A DNA stretch of 64,000 bases from Demequina sediminis (GTDB lineage Bacteria > Actinomycetota > Actinomycetes > Actinomycetales > Demequinaceae). The notes beneath the pieces were generated by a model that did not search any database, was not told the origin of the DNA, and saw nothing but the letters and a program-made list of their open reading frames with translations. Of the stretch, positions 56,549 through 64,000 are shown piece after piece; within the stretch, counting starts at the first letter, position 1, and every line of letters begins with the position of its first letter. The stretch is taken from positions 1,674,001 to 1,738,000 of the forward strand of contig NZ_AP027736.1 in assembly GCF_030296675.1 (NCBI RefSeq), given 5' to 3'. The translations under genes were made by a program, and so were the position numbers.

Positions 56549-58290
56549 CACCCGAACTCTCGACGAGGCCGGAGACGCCCCCCGCATCGAGGACGTGATC
56601 GCACACCTGCCGGTCCCTGTCGCGACCGCACGCGTGCGCAACACCAGCACCGGGTCTGCCGGCTGGGAAATCGTGTCCGTCAACGGCGCCTTTGCCGAAC
56701 TGTTCGCGGTGGCCCCCTCAGCGGCTCGTGGCCAGGACCTGCGCCGGTTCTATCACGCCGACTTCGACGCGATGCCGCTCGACGCGGACCAGGCCGCCCA
56801 GCCCGTGCGCGTCGAAGCAGAGACACGCGAGCCCCTGGGCCGCTCCACCCAAGTGCTCCTCACCGTGGCTCCTGCGGGGAGGACCCCTCCCTGCGCATCG
56901 TCTCCTCCCGCGAACTGGATGCCAACGCGCTCACACGGGCGTTGCGCACCACGCGCGAGCAGTTCCGGCGGCTGGTCAACGACAGCCCCGACATGACGTA
57001 CGTGCTCGACACCGCAGGCACCGTGATCGATATCAATGAGGCCGGCGCGTCGAGGTCGGCTTCCCGCGGGACCTCATCGTCGGCCGCGACCACCGGATGC
57101 GCGTCCACCCCGATGACCTGGCGGACCTCGACGCGCGCCTCACACGCGTCCTGCACCGCTCCGTCGAGCAATTCGAGGCCAGGCTCATCACCAGTGACGA
57201 CCGCGTGGTCCTGCTCGATGTGCTGGCCCGCCCCTACATCGAAGACGGCCTGGTGGTGGGCATCTTTGGACGCGCGCGCGACATCACCGACCGCCGCCAG
57301 ATGGAGCTGAAGCTCTGCGAGAGCGAGGAGCGCTACCGCTCGCTCTACGAGGACAACGTCGACGCCGTGTCGACCATCGACATCGACGGCAAGGTCATGT
57401 ACGCCAACAATGCCACCGCGCAACTCATGGGGTATTCGCCCGACGAGGTCGTGGGCAAGAACTTTCTGCCGTTCATCGCGGCGGACCGCATCGAGGAGAC
57501 CGCCGCGCACTTTGGGCGCGTGGCCCAGGGTCAGACCGTGCAGTACGAGACCGCCATCATCACCGCCGACGGCACGGATCCCGAGACGCTGCTGCGCAGG
57601 GCCGACTCCGCCATGTTGGCCGCCAAACAGGTGGGACGGCGGCGCGTGGCACTGCACCACGAACTCTCCGGCCAGGAGGAGGCGCGCGGCCAGCGCATGG
57701 AGCTCGCCCTGCGGAGTGCGATGTCGAACCGCGAACTCTCGCTCGCGTACCAACCCCAGGTGGCACGGTGGCGCGACGCCGGGCTGGGGGACATCCTCAT
57801 ATCCGTCAACATCTCTGTCGACCAGTTCTACGACATCGAGTTCGCCCACCACCTCGAGGCGGCCATCGAGCTCGCGGGGATCTCTCCGGAGTCGCTCGTG
57901 CTCGAGATCACCGAGTCGATCGCGTCCCAGTCCGAGATCGTCGTGGACCAGCTCCACCGCTTTGCCGGGATTGGCGTGCGGATCGCGATCGACGACTTCG
58001 GCACGGGGTACTCGTCGCTGCGCTACCTCAAGGACTTCCCGGTCGACTACGTCAAGGTCGACCGCTCCTTCGTGGACCAGATGGAAACCAGCAAGCCCGA
58101 CCGCGACCTGGTGTCGACCATCGTGGCGCTCGCTCAGAACTTTGGACTCGCGACCATCGCCGAGGGCGTCGAGACCCCCGAGCAGGCAACCCGTCTGCGC
58201 GAGTTGGGGGCCGAGTACGCCCAGGGCTTCCTCTTCGGACGGCCGATGCCCGCCGCCGAGTTCGAGGAGTGGCTCGCCTCGCGGGAGTGA
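56541..58290 (+). CDS. Multi-PAS protein with remnant GGDEF and degenerate EAL domain (two frameshifts)
   Basis: About 583 aa restored. PAS 1 (ATARVRNTSTGSAGWEIVSV), PAS 2 (FRRLVNDSPDMTYVLDTAG) and PAS 3 (YEDNVDAVSTIDIDGKVMYA). Then only the last about 28 residues of a GGDEF domain (PETLLRRADSAMLAAKQVGR), and an EAL domain that jumps from LSLAYQPQV straight to ARWRDAGLGD, lacking the EAL-motif Glu. Later residues remain (EITES, IDDFGTGYSSL, VKVDRSF). Frameshifts lie at the G4 run 56876-56879 and within 57041-57051. ATG 56541 overlaps the phytochrome stop, so the two are co-expressed. Probably catalytically dead. Confidence 0.85.
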
Positions 58291-58523
58291 GGGTGCTCGG
58301 GAGCGGAGCGCGACCACGCTGACGCCAGGGTGATTCACGAATCGCGAGCGTGCGTCGGAAATGGCGACGGACCGGCCGTGCTCGGCCGCGTGGCGGGCAT
58401 CGTCCCTCCCTAGAACCCGCCACCGTAGCCTGCTGCACCGGCGCACCGGGCGCGCCTCCCTCCCTTCCCAAGCACGCCCGTGGCTGGCAGGATGGCGCGA
58501 AAGCGCCGACCGAGGGCACCGTC

Positions 58524-59078
58524 ATGGGGGGCACCGTGACCGACATCCTTGCCGTCTGCACGGGGAACGTCTGTCGCTCACCCGTCGCGGAGATCCTGTT
58601 GCGCGCCCATCTGGGGCAGGAGGCGCGCGTCACGAGCGCTGGCACGCATGCGCGCGAGGGCGCCGTGATGCCGCGCAACATGCGCATCGAGCTCAAGCGG
58701 GACGGCGTGGATGCCAAGCGGCACCGCGCAAGGTCTCTCACGCGCGGGATGCTCGAGGACGCGGGCCTGATCTTCACGGCGTCGCGCAGACAGCTGCGCT
58801 ACGTGGAGCCTCTCGCTCCGGGCGCCGCCGACCGCGCCTTTGTCCTGGGCGACCTCGCGGCCGTGGCGCGTGCGGGCGCGGTGCTGCGGGGCGACTCGGT
58901 GAGGGACCGGATCCTCGATGTCCCGCGCGTCGCGGCGCTCCATCTGGCCGTCGTCGACGAGGCAGACTCGACCGACATCCCCGATCCCATGGGCCACGAC
59001 CAGACCACGTATCGCATCGCGTACTTGCTGCTGCGCGAGATGGTGGGAGACGTCGCGAGCTGGGTGCGGGGTCGCTAG
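58524..59078 (+). CDS. Low-molecular-weight protein tyrosine phosphatase, copy 1
   Basis: 184 aa. P-loop LAVCTGNVCRSP (C-x5-R) near the N-terminus and general-acid loop DIPDPMGHDQTTYR. In EPS loci these enzymes dephosphorylate the BY-kinase tail (51.9 kb) to cycle polymerisation. ATG 58524 with GAGGG upstream; GTG 58536 is an alternative. Longer than the classical about 150 aa owing to a middle insert (AFVLGDLAAVARAGAVLRGD) also present in copy 2. Confidence 0.9.
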   Translation: MGGTVTDILAVCTGNVCRSPVAEILLRAHLGQEARVTSAGTHAREGAVMPRNMRIELKRDGVDAKRHRARSLTRGMLEDAGLIFTASRRQLRYVEPLAPGAADRAFVLGDLAAVARAGAVLRGDSVRDRILDVPRVAALHLAVVDEADSTDIPDPMGHDQTTYRIAYLLLREMVGDVASWVRGR

Positions 59079-59089
59079 CAGGCCGGTCG

Positions 59090-60943
59090 CTAACAGCCCG
59101 CGGCCGCCTCGGTGACGCGGTCGGCGGTGGCCTCACGCGGGCCGGGGGTGAGGACTAGCGTGGGCGGCGCGGCGACCGCGGTGGCCGTCAGGTCATAGGT
59201 CAGCGTGGTGGACCCGCCCGGCGCCAGGTCGACTCGCGCCTGGGACATCGGTCGGCCATCGTGGGTGTGCGGGGCGAGGAAACCGGGCTCGCCGTCGCGC
59301 GTCATGGCCGTCACCCCCATCCCCGCCGACGGGTAGACCAGCACATTCGCGTGAAACTCGCCGTCCGGCACGAAGTTGCCGCCGCCGCTCACATAGCTGG
59401 GGAGCGCCGCCAGGTCCCCATCGAAGGTGTGCGTGAGGGTGATCTCGAGGGTCTGCGCGGCGAGCCGGCCGTCCGTGCAGAGGTGGTCCGTGAGCGTCAC
59501 AGCGGTGTCGACGTAGTAGCCGATCTTCGAGCCCGAGCCATCGTTGAGGAACACGCCGAGCGCGTCCGTTCGAGACAGGAACGTGCCACCTAGCGGTGTA
59601 GTCGCGAGCAGCTCCTGCTCTGCCGGACGGTCCGAATAGAGCATGAGGCGCCCGCCCTCGATCGCGCGGTCGATCCCGTCCGCGGACGGTCCCTCCTCGA
59701 GGAGGGTCTCAAACAACGCGGACGATGCCCTGGCAAAGAACGCGTCCGAGTCGCCAGGGTCGGGGAAGGCTAGGTACGCGTCGGCGAGCATGATGCTTGC
59801 CAACGTGTCCCCCGCGATCTCGAAGGGGGCACCTGGGTGACGGGGGCATCGTCCAGCAGCCATCCCAGGGCCACCGGGTCGATCGCGAGGACACCGTCGG
59901 GGCGCGTGCCGTGCGCGGCCTCCCAGAAGTCGAGCAGGACCTGGGCGGCGCGCGGGAACTCGGGGGTGAAGGTCGCATCTTGCGGGAAGCGGGACATGCG
60001 GGCGGAGAAGAGCGCGAGCTCGTCGTCGGTGAGGGTCGCGGTCGCGTGGCCTGCGGGGCCGGTGAGGGTATACGAGGGCGTGAAGCCGCCGAGCGTGAGC
60101 GTGCCGTCGCTGGCCGTGACCTCGATGAGCGAGGCAGGAATGCCGCCAGTGGCGCGCGGCTCGGCGTTGTTCTGGACCGCGATCAGGTACGTGCGGTCCC
60201 CCTGCTCGCCGAGCATTCCCGGGAGCAACTCGGCCGTCACGTGCGCGTTCTGGAGCTGAGCGGCGAGGTCATCGAGCTGGGCCGCGAGCCGCGCCAACGG
60301 GTCGCCGATGGGCGGCAGCGTGTACTCCGTCGCCGCGTCCCTGAGGCGTTGTTGCTGGTCGCGGAGGGTTTGCGCGGCCTGCGCGAGGGGCTCCCTGAAG
60401 GGCTCGAGCATGGCGGGGTCCAGGCGGCCGTTCTCGAACTGGAGGGTCGCGATGCTGTCGAGGCCGCCGTCGTGCCGCGCGGCGGTATCGCTGAGTGGCG
60501 CGAGGGCCTGGGTGGCGATCGCGTGGGCGGCGGCGCCCGCGGTGCGCAGGGGTATGGCCTGGTCGCGGATCCACGGGGTGCGCGCGGCGAGCCACCAATG
60601 GGGGCCGTCGGTGGACTCGCTCGCGGCCGTGGCGGCGACCTCGAGGGCCTCGACCTCGCGCGCGAGGGCCGGGGCGTCGCGGTCCTCGAGCGCGTCGCGG
60701 GCGGCCTGGGCGTGGGTCTCGAGGTCCGTCGCCGCGCGCTGGAGGCGGGTGGCGTCGTAGGCGAGCAGGGCGGCGGTCACGAGGAGCGCGGCCGTCGTGA
60801 GGAATGCCAGCGTGAGGCCGATGCCGTGGGCCAGTCCCGCCCGCTTGCTCGGTTGGCGGGGGGTGGGGTGGCCGGGAGTGGGGTGGCCGGGGGTGGCTCG
60901 TGGGGGGACTCGGCGCGCGGCGAATCCTCGCCAGCCCGAGCAT
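59090..60943 (-). CDS. DUF4012 domain membrane protein, copy 2 (frameshifted)
   Basis: Paralogue of the 52.6-kb protein with the same blocks: DGPHWWLAARTPWIRDQAIP, TYLIAVQNNAEPRATGGIPA, ATFTPEFPRAAQVLLDFWEA and FLNDGSGSKIGYYVD. One base is missing at the G5 run 59825-59829 (restores VTQVPPFEIAGDTL). The N-terminal Pro-rich segment and first helix (GIGLTLAFLTTAALLVTAAL) lack an in-frame start, probably through further errors in C-rich repeats near 60860-60920. The likely start is MLGLARIRR, near 60943. Confidence 0.82.
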
Positions 60944-61055
60944 CGTCCCTACCCACGCGCCCTCCCCTCAGCGGGCCTCCCCAGCGGGCCTCCCCAGCGG
61001 GCGGCCGGCGCGAGCCCCCCGCCATTTCCACCCAAATCCGACTATAGGGGAGAAG

Positions 61056-61064
61056 TTATCCACA
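61056..61064 (+). promoter_or_regulatory. Single DnaA-box-like TTATCCACA upstream of the DUF222-HNH gene
   Basis: TTATCCACA, followed by GG, exactly matches the DnaA box consensus, 63 nt before the HNH gene start and with no second box nearby. Too isolated for an origin. It may be a DnaA-responsive promoter element or part of the mobile-like DUF222 module. Confidence 0.4.
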
Positions 61065-61126
61065 GGCGAGGGGGCATTGGAGTCCGGTTTGTCCTGAATG
61101 TCAGAGGTGCGTGATGGACTGTGAGC

Positions 61127-62539
61127 ATGGAGTTCTCGACGGACAGGCTGATGGTCGCGGTGGAGGCGCTGAGCGCCTTTGCCGGCCGCGACCTGTCCGC
61201 GCTGCCGTCCGACCAAGTGGTCGAAGTGCAGCGCGCGGCCGTGCTGGTGCGCAACCTGGCGGAGGTGCCGCTCGCGATGGCGGACACGGTGCTCGCGCAT
61301 CGGCCCATGGAGTATGCGCGCAAGAACGGCCACCAGAGCAATCCCGACATGTCGGGAACCGTGACGGGCCGCAGCGGCAGGCGCGTGCGCGAGACCATCG
61401 AGGCAGGTGAACTGTTTGGCGGCGGTGGGGCTGGCGGTGAGGGCCGTGACGCCAGCGCACAGGGCTCGACGTCCGCGCCGCCGCCCTATCCGCTCATCCT
61501 CGAGGCCTTCGCGGCGGGCCGGCTCACCGCGGAGCAGGCAGCACTGCTACGCCGGACGCTCGAAAAGCTGGCTGGCTCGGCGGCGGGGCTCAGGGAGGGC
61601 ACGGAGGCTCGGCTGCTGGAGAAGGCCCTGCGCATGAGCATGCGAGACCTGCGGCGGGCGTGCGACCGGCTCGTCAGCCTCGCGCAGTCCACGGATGCGC
61701 ACGAGCGCGAGCGGGCGCAGTACGAGCAGCGAGCCGTCACCGTGCAGACGGATCACGAGGGGATGGTGGTAGTGACGGCCCGCCTCGATCCGGCATCGTC
61801 GGCGGCCGTGACCGCATACCTCGACGCGCACGTCCGGGCTGCATATCAGCGTCGGCAGGACCAGGATCCCGCGATGCGCGACACGCGACCACGGATTCAG
61901 ATCATGGCGGACGCCTTCGTGATGCTCTTCACCCACGGACTCGACTGCGACCGCTTCACGGGCGGAGTGAAGACTCAGGTGATCGTGCGGATCGATGAGT
62001 CTGCGCTTCGCGAGCGGGTCGCCGACTCCGTGGGCTCCATGGGCGACTGCGATCAGCTCGACGCGCCCCTCTCGGCGGCGTCGCTACGCCACATGGCGGT
62101 GGACGCGGAGCTCCTCCCGCTGGTCCTGAACAGCCAGTCGGAGGTCCTCGACATGGGCCGCGCACAGCGGCTCTTCGACAAGCGGCACAGGATTGCCCTG
62201 GTAGAGCGGGATGGAGGCTGCGCATTCTGTCATGCGCCACCTGCCTGGTGCGTGGTGCACCACATCAGGTGGTGGTCCCGACATCTGGGGCACACGAGTC
62301 TCGACAACGCGATCATGCTCTGCGTCCGATGCCATCATCGAATTCACGACGACGGCTGGGGGATCGACATCATCGACGGCGTGGTGTGGTTCATCCCACC
62401 CTCCCACATCGACGAGAGCCAGACCCCACGGCTTGGCGGCAGGGCGGCACTCGACATCACACGTGAGTATGTCCATCCGGGAACTCACCGCGGGGTCGGC
62501 CGCGTCACCCACGGGCCTCCGCTCTACGCGGGTGGGTGA
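61127..62539 (+). CDS. DUF222/HNH endonuclease-domain protein (13E12-like)
   Basis: 470 aa. N-terminal DUF222 region (LPSDQVVEVQRAAVLVRNLA, SSAAVTAYLDAHVRAAYQRR) and a C-terminal HNH nuclease: CAFCHAPPAWCVVHHIRWWS, then LDNAIMLCVRCHHRIHDDGW, with two CxxC zinc pairs. This actinobacterial family occurs in many copies per genome and resembles the mycobacterial 13E12 repeat proteins; its role is unclear. ATG 61127 or GTG 61121. A Gly-rich insert (about residues 98-120) lies in the middle. Confidence 0.9.
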   Translation: MEFSTDRLMVAVEALSAFAGRDLSALPSDQVVEVQRAAVLVRNLAEVPLAMADTVLAHRPMEYARKNGHQSNPDMSGTVTGRSGRRVRETIEAGELFGGGGAGGEGRDASAQGSTSAPPPYPLILEAFAAGRLTAEQAALLRRTLEKLAGSAAGLREGTEARLLEKALRMSMRDLRRACDRLVSLAQSTDAHERERAQYEQRAVTVQTDHEGMVVVTARLDPASSAAVTAYLDAHVRAAYQRRQDQDPAMRDTRPRIQIMADAFVMLFTHGLDCDRFTGGVKTQVIVRIDESALRERVADSVGSMGDCDQLDAPLSAASLRHMAVDAELLPLVLNSQSEVLDMGRAQRLFDKRHRIALVERDGGCAFCHAPPAWCVVHHIRWWSRHLGHTSLDNAIMLCVRCHHRIHDDGWGIDIIDGVVWFIPPSHIDESQTPRLGGRAALDITREYVHPGTHRGVGRVTHGPPLYAGG

Positions 62540-62760
62540 GGCGGGAACATGGGCGGGTGGCGGGGCGGGTGGTCGCGGGGCGGGGCGGGGCGGGTGCCGG
62601 CGGGGCGGGTGCGCGCTGCGGCGAGCCGCGCGCACGAATCGCACCCACCTCTCGGCATCCGTGCCAGGCGCTGGTACCGTGGGTGCGGACCGCGCCGTGG
62701 AATCCGACAATTCGGACAAACCGATGCTCGGCGGGCATAGCGCCAACAGGGGGTGACCGC

Positions 62761-63336
62761 ATGGCACGCATCTTGACCGTATGCACGGGCAACATCTGCC
62801 GCTCACCTGCCGCCGAGCTCCTCCTCGCCCGAGAACTCGAGGGCCACGCACTGGTCGGCAGCGCGGGCACCCACGCGATGGTCGACTCCCCCATCCCGGA
62901 GGAGATGCTCCTCGAGCTCCGCACCGACGACATCGACGGAGCCGCCCACCGCGGTCGCCTGCTCACGGAGCAACTGATGAAGGAGGCGGACCTCATCATC
63001 ACCATGACGCGCGAGCACAGGCAAAGAGCGGTGCAGATCGCGCCATCGGCACTCAAGCGCACGTTCACACTGGCGGAGCTCGCCGCGTCGGCAGGCACGG
63101 GGGCCGTGCTGGAGTCCGCGACGGTCGTGGAGCGGATCCGCGAGCTTCCGTCCGCGATCGCGGCCCACCGGTACACGCTCGCCGGCTTCGACCTCGACGA
63201 CGTCCCCGACCCCTACCGCCGCTCGCAGCGCGCGTACCACGACTCCTACGCACTGATCAGGGGCGCGGTCCGCGACGTCTCTCTGTGGCTGAGGGGCGAG
63301 CAGGTCGACGCCGCGGTCGCCGACGTCGCCAGCTAG
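62761..63336 (+). CDS. Low-molecular-weight protein tyrosine phosphatase, copy 2
   Basis: 191 aa. P-loop ILTVCTGNICRSPAAELLLA and acid loop DDVPDPYRRSQRAYHDSY, where the Asp-Pro is conserved. Same layout and insert as copy 1 (FTLAELAASAGTGAVLESAT). Together they suggest a duplicated Wzb-like control of the EPS tyrosine kinase. Start directly at ATG 62761; a GGGGTGA segment precedes it. Confidence 0.92.
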   Translation: MARILTVCTGNICRSPAAELLLARELEGHALVGSAGTHAMVDSPIPEEMLLELRTDDIDGAAHRGRLLTEQLMKEADLIITMTREHRQRAVQIAPSALKRTFTLAELAASAGTGAVLESATVVERIRELPSAIAAHRYTLAGFDLDDVPDPYRRSQRAYHDSYALIRGAVRDVSLWLRGEQVDAAVADVAS

Positions 63337-63614
63337 CCACCGCCCACCGGACTGCGCGGCCGCTGACCCCACACCGGTCGCCACTGCCGTCCGAGTCGCT
63401 GACGCCCGCGTCGCTGACCCCCGAGTCGCTGACCCCACCGGTCGCCACTCCCGTCCGACGGTCGCCCAAATATCCCTTTCGCACCCCTTGTGACCTATGT
63501 CACATCTGTGTAGTGTCCGAACTGCATAAATAACGCGAAAGCGGACATAGCACTCACCGTCGCGCGGCCTGGGGGGATCACTGGGAACGCGCTCGTCCCC
63601 AGTAGAGGTGAACC
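63337..63614. promoter_or_regulatory. WecG upstream region: 15-bp tandem repeat and CRP-like palindrome
   Basis: A 15-bp unit (CGAGTCGCTGACCCC) is repeated three times at 63392-63436, flanked by two copies of ACCGGTCGCCACT. At 63489-63504, TGTGACCTATGTCACA matches the CRP/GlxR consensus TGTGA-N6-TCACA perfectly and lies about 110 nt before the WecG start. No ORF seen. The promoter is probably between 63505 and 63590. Confidence 0.6.
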
Positions 63615-64000
63615 GTGACCATTGCCCCGGCATGTCCATCGGTGGCGTCAGCATCGCCCCCGCGAGTCTCGACCAGGCCGTCCAAGACGCCCTCGAACAT
63701 GCCCACCGCCACGACTCGACGTGCCTGCGCTTCACCAACACGTGGTGCATCGTGCTGGCCGACCGGAACCCGGGATACAAAGCACTCCTCAACGCGAGCG
63801 GAGAGAACTTCGCCGACGGCCGCCCCGTCGCTGACGCCGTCGCCAAGAAGGGCGGGATGGACGATGCCCATGTCAGGGGCCCGTCGTTCTTCGAGGCGGT
63901 ACTCGACAGGGGACGCCTCACCGGCACGCGCCACTTCTTCTACGGCGCGGACGACGAGACCCTCGCCCGCCTCGTGACCGTGATCAACCAGCGCTATCCG
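63615..64000 (+). CDS. WecG/TagA/CpsF-family glycosyltransferase (5' part, frameshifted start)
   Basis: The window ends inside the gene. Family motifs are TCLRFTNTWCIVLADRNPGY, ENFADGRPVADAV, RGPSFFEAVLDRG and FFYGADDETLARLV. GTG 63615 has GAGGTG upstream, but the main frame begins only at MSIGGVSIAPASLDQAV (63632). One missing base in CCCCGG near 63625-63630 joins them. Adds a sugar (ManNAcA or ManNAc type in known members) to a polyprenyl-linked intermediate; here presumably in EPS synthesis. Confidence 0.87.

Noticed and set aside
61056..61064. Replication origin at the DnaA box
   Set aside because: Only one box, no AT-rich unwinding region, and no dnaA, dnaN or recF nearby.

Overview
The window looks like the chromosome of a high-GC Gram-positive actinobacterium, most likely order Micrococcales (Cellulomonas/Demequina-like; genus not resolved). 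The evidence is very GC-rich DNA, an Lsr2 nucleoid protein, a FolB-FolK fusion, DUF3180 and DUF2520 neighbours of fol/pan genes, a DUF222-HNH endonuclease, DUF4012 proteins and Tat-exported surface proteins. No tRNA, rRNA or CRISPR array was seen.

1-25 kb is a conserved housekeeping block, mostly on the minus strand: lactonase-family protein, lsr2, lysS, nadC, nadB, panD, panC, a DUF2520 protein, two bPH2 membrane proteins, DUF3180, folBK, folP, folE, ftsH, an AbiEi/DUF559 protein, hpt, tilS, a PBP4-type carboxypeptidase, ppa (plus) and an NlpC/P60 hydrolase. Many genes overlap by ATGA/GTGA and are probably co-transcribed. A plus-strand persulfide-response pair (CstR-like repressor and CoA-disulfide reductase-rhodanese), each with a palindromic operator, separates nadC from nadB. 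Intergenic gaps from 6 to 29 kb are filled with a repeat built on GTGTGGCGGAGCCG and a second repeat around CCATGGGACG.

25-32 kb carries methionine genes: metX1, then a leader peptide/hairpin region followed by metY-metX2. An SLH-domain surface protein lies between them on the minus strand.

32-41 kb is a minus-strand glycan/membrane operon (GtrA, FAD oxidoreductase, two GT2 glycosyltransferases, SDR, sugar isomerase, two polytopic GT-C-like proteins) bracketed by two closely related PqqD-like proteins. A 34-codon ORF with a strong ribosome binding site precedes one of them. 41-49 kb holds Tat-exported beta-rich paralogues, several damaged, and a pile-up of insertion sequences (IS5, ISL3, IS30, IS3, IS1634 remnant).

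49-64 kb is an exopolysaccharide locus mixed with second-messenger signalling: a polyprenyl glycosylphosphotransferase, a Wzz/BY-kinase, an LSSTG-anchored protein, two DUF4012 proteins, a bacteriophytochrome-diguanylate cyclase, a degenerate PAS-EAL protein, two low-molecular-weight tyrosine phosphatases, a DUF222-HNH nuclease and the start of a WecG/TagA glycosyltransferase.

Two features cut across the window. First, about fifteen genes, including essential-type ones such as nadC, are broken by what looks like one missing base, usually in a G or C run; this strongly suggests sequencing undercalls rather than real pseudogenes. Second, the 10-mer GGACGATGCC occurs about twenty times on both strands and in several reading frames, but is absent from roughly 28.6-51.9 kb, which includes the glycan/IS region.
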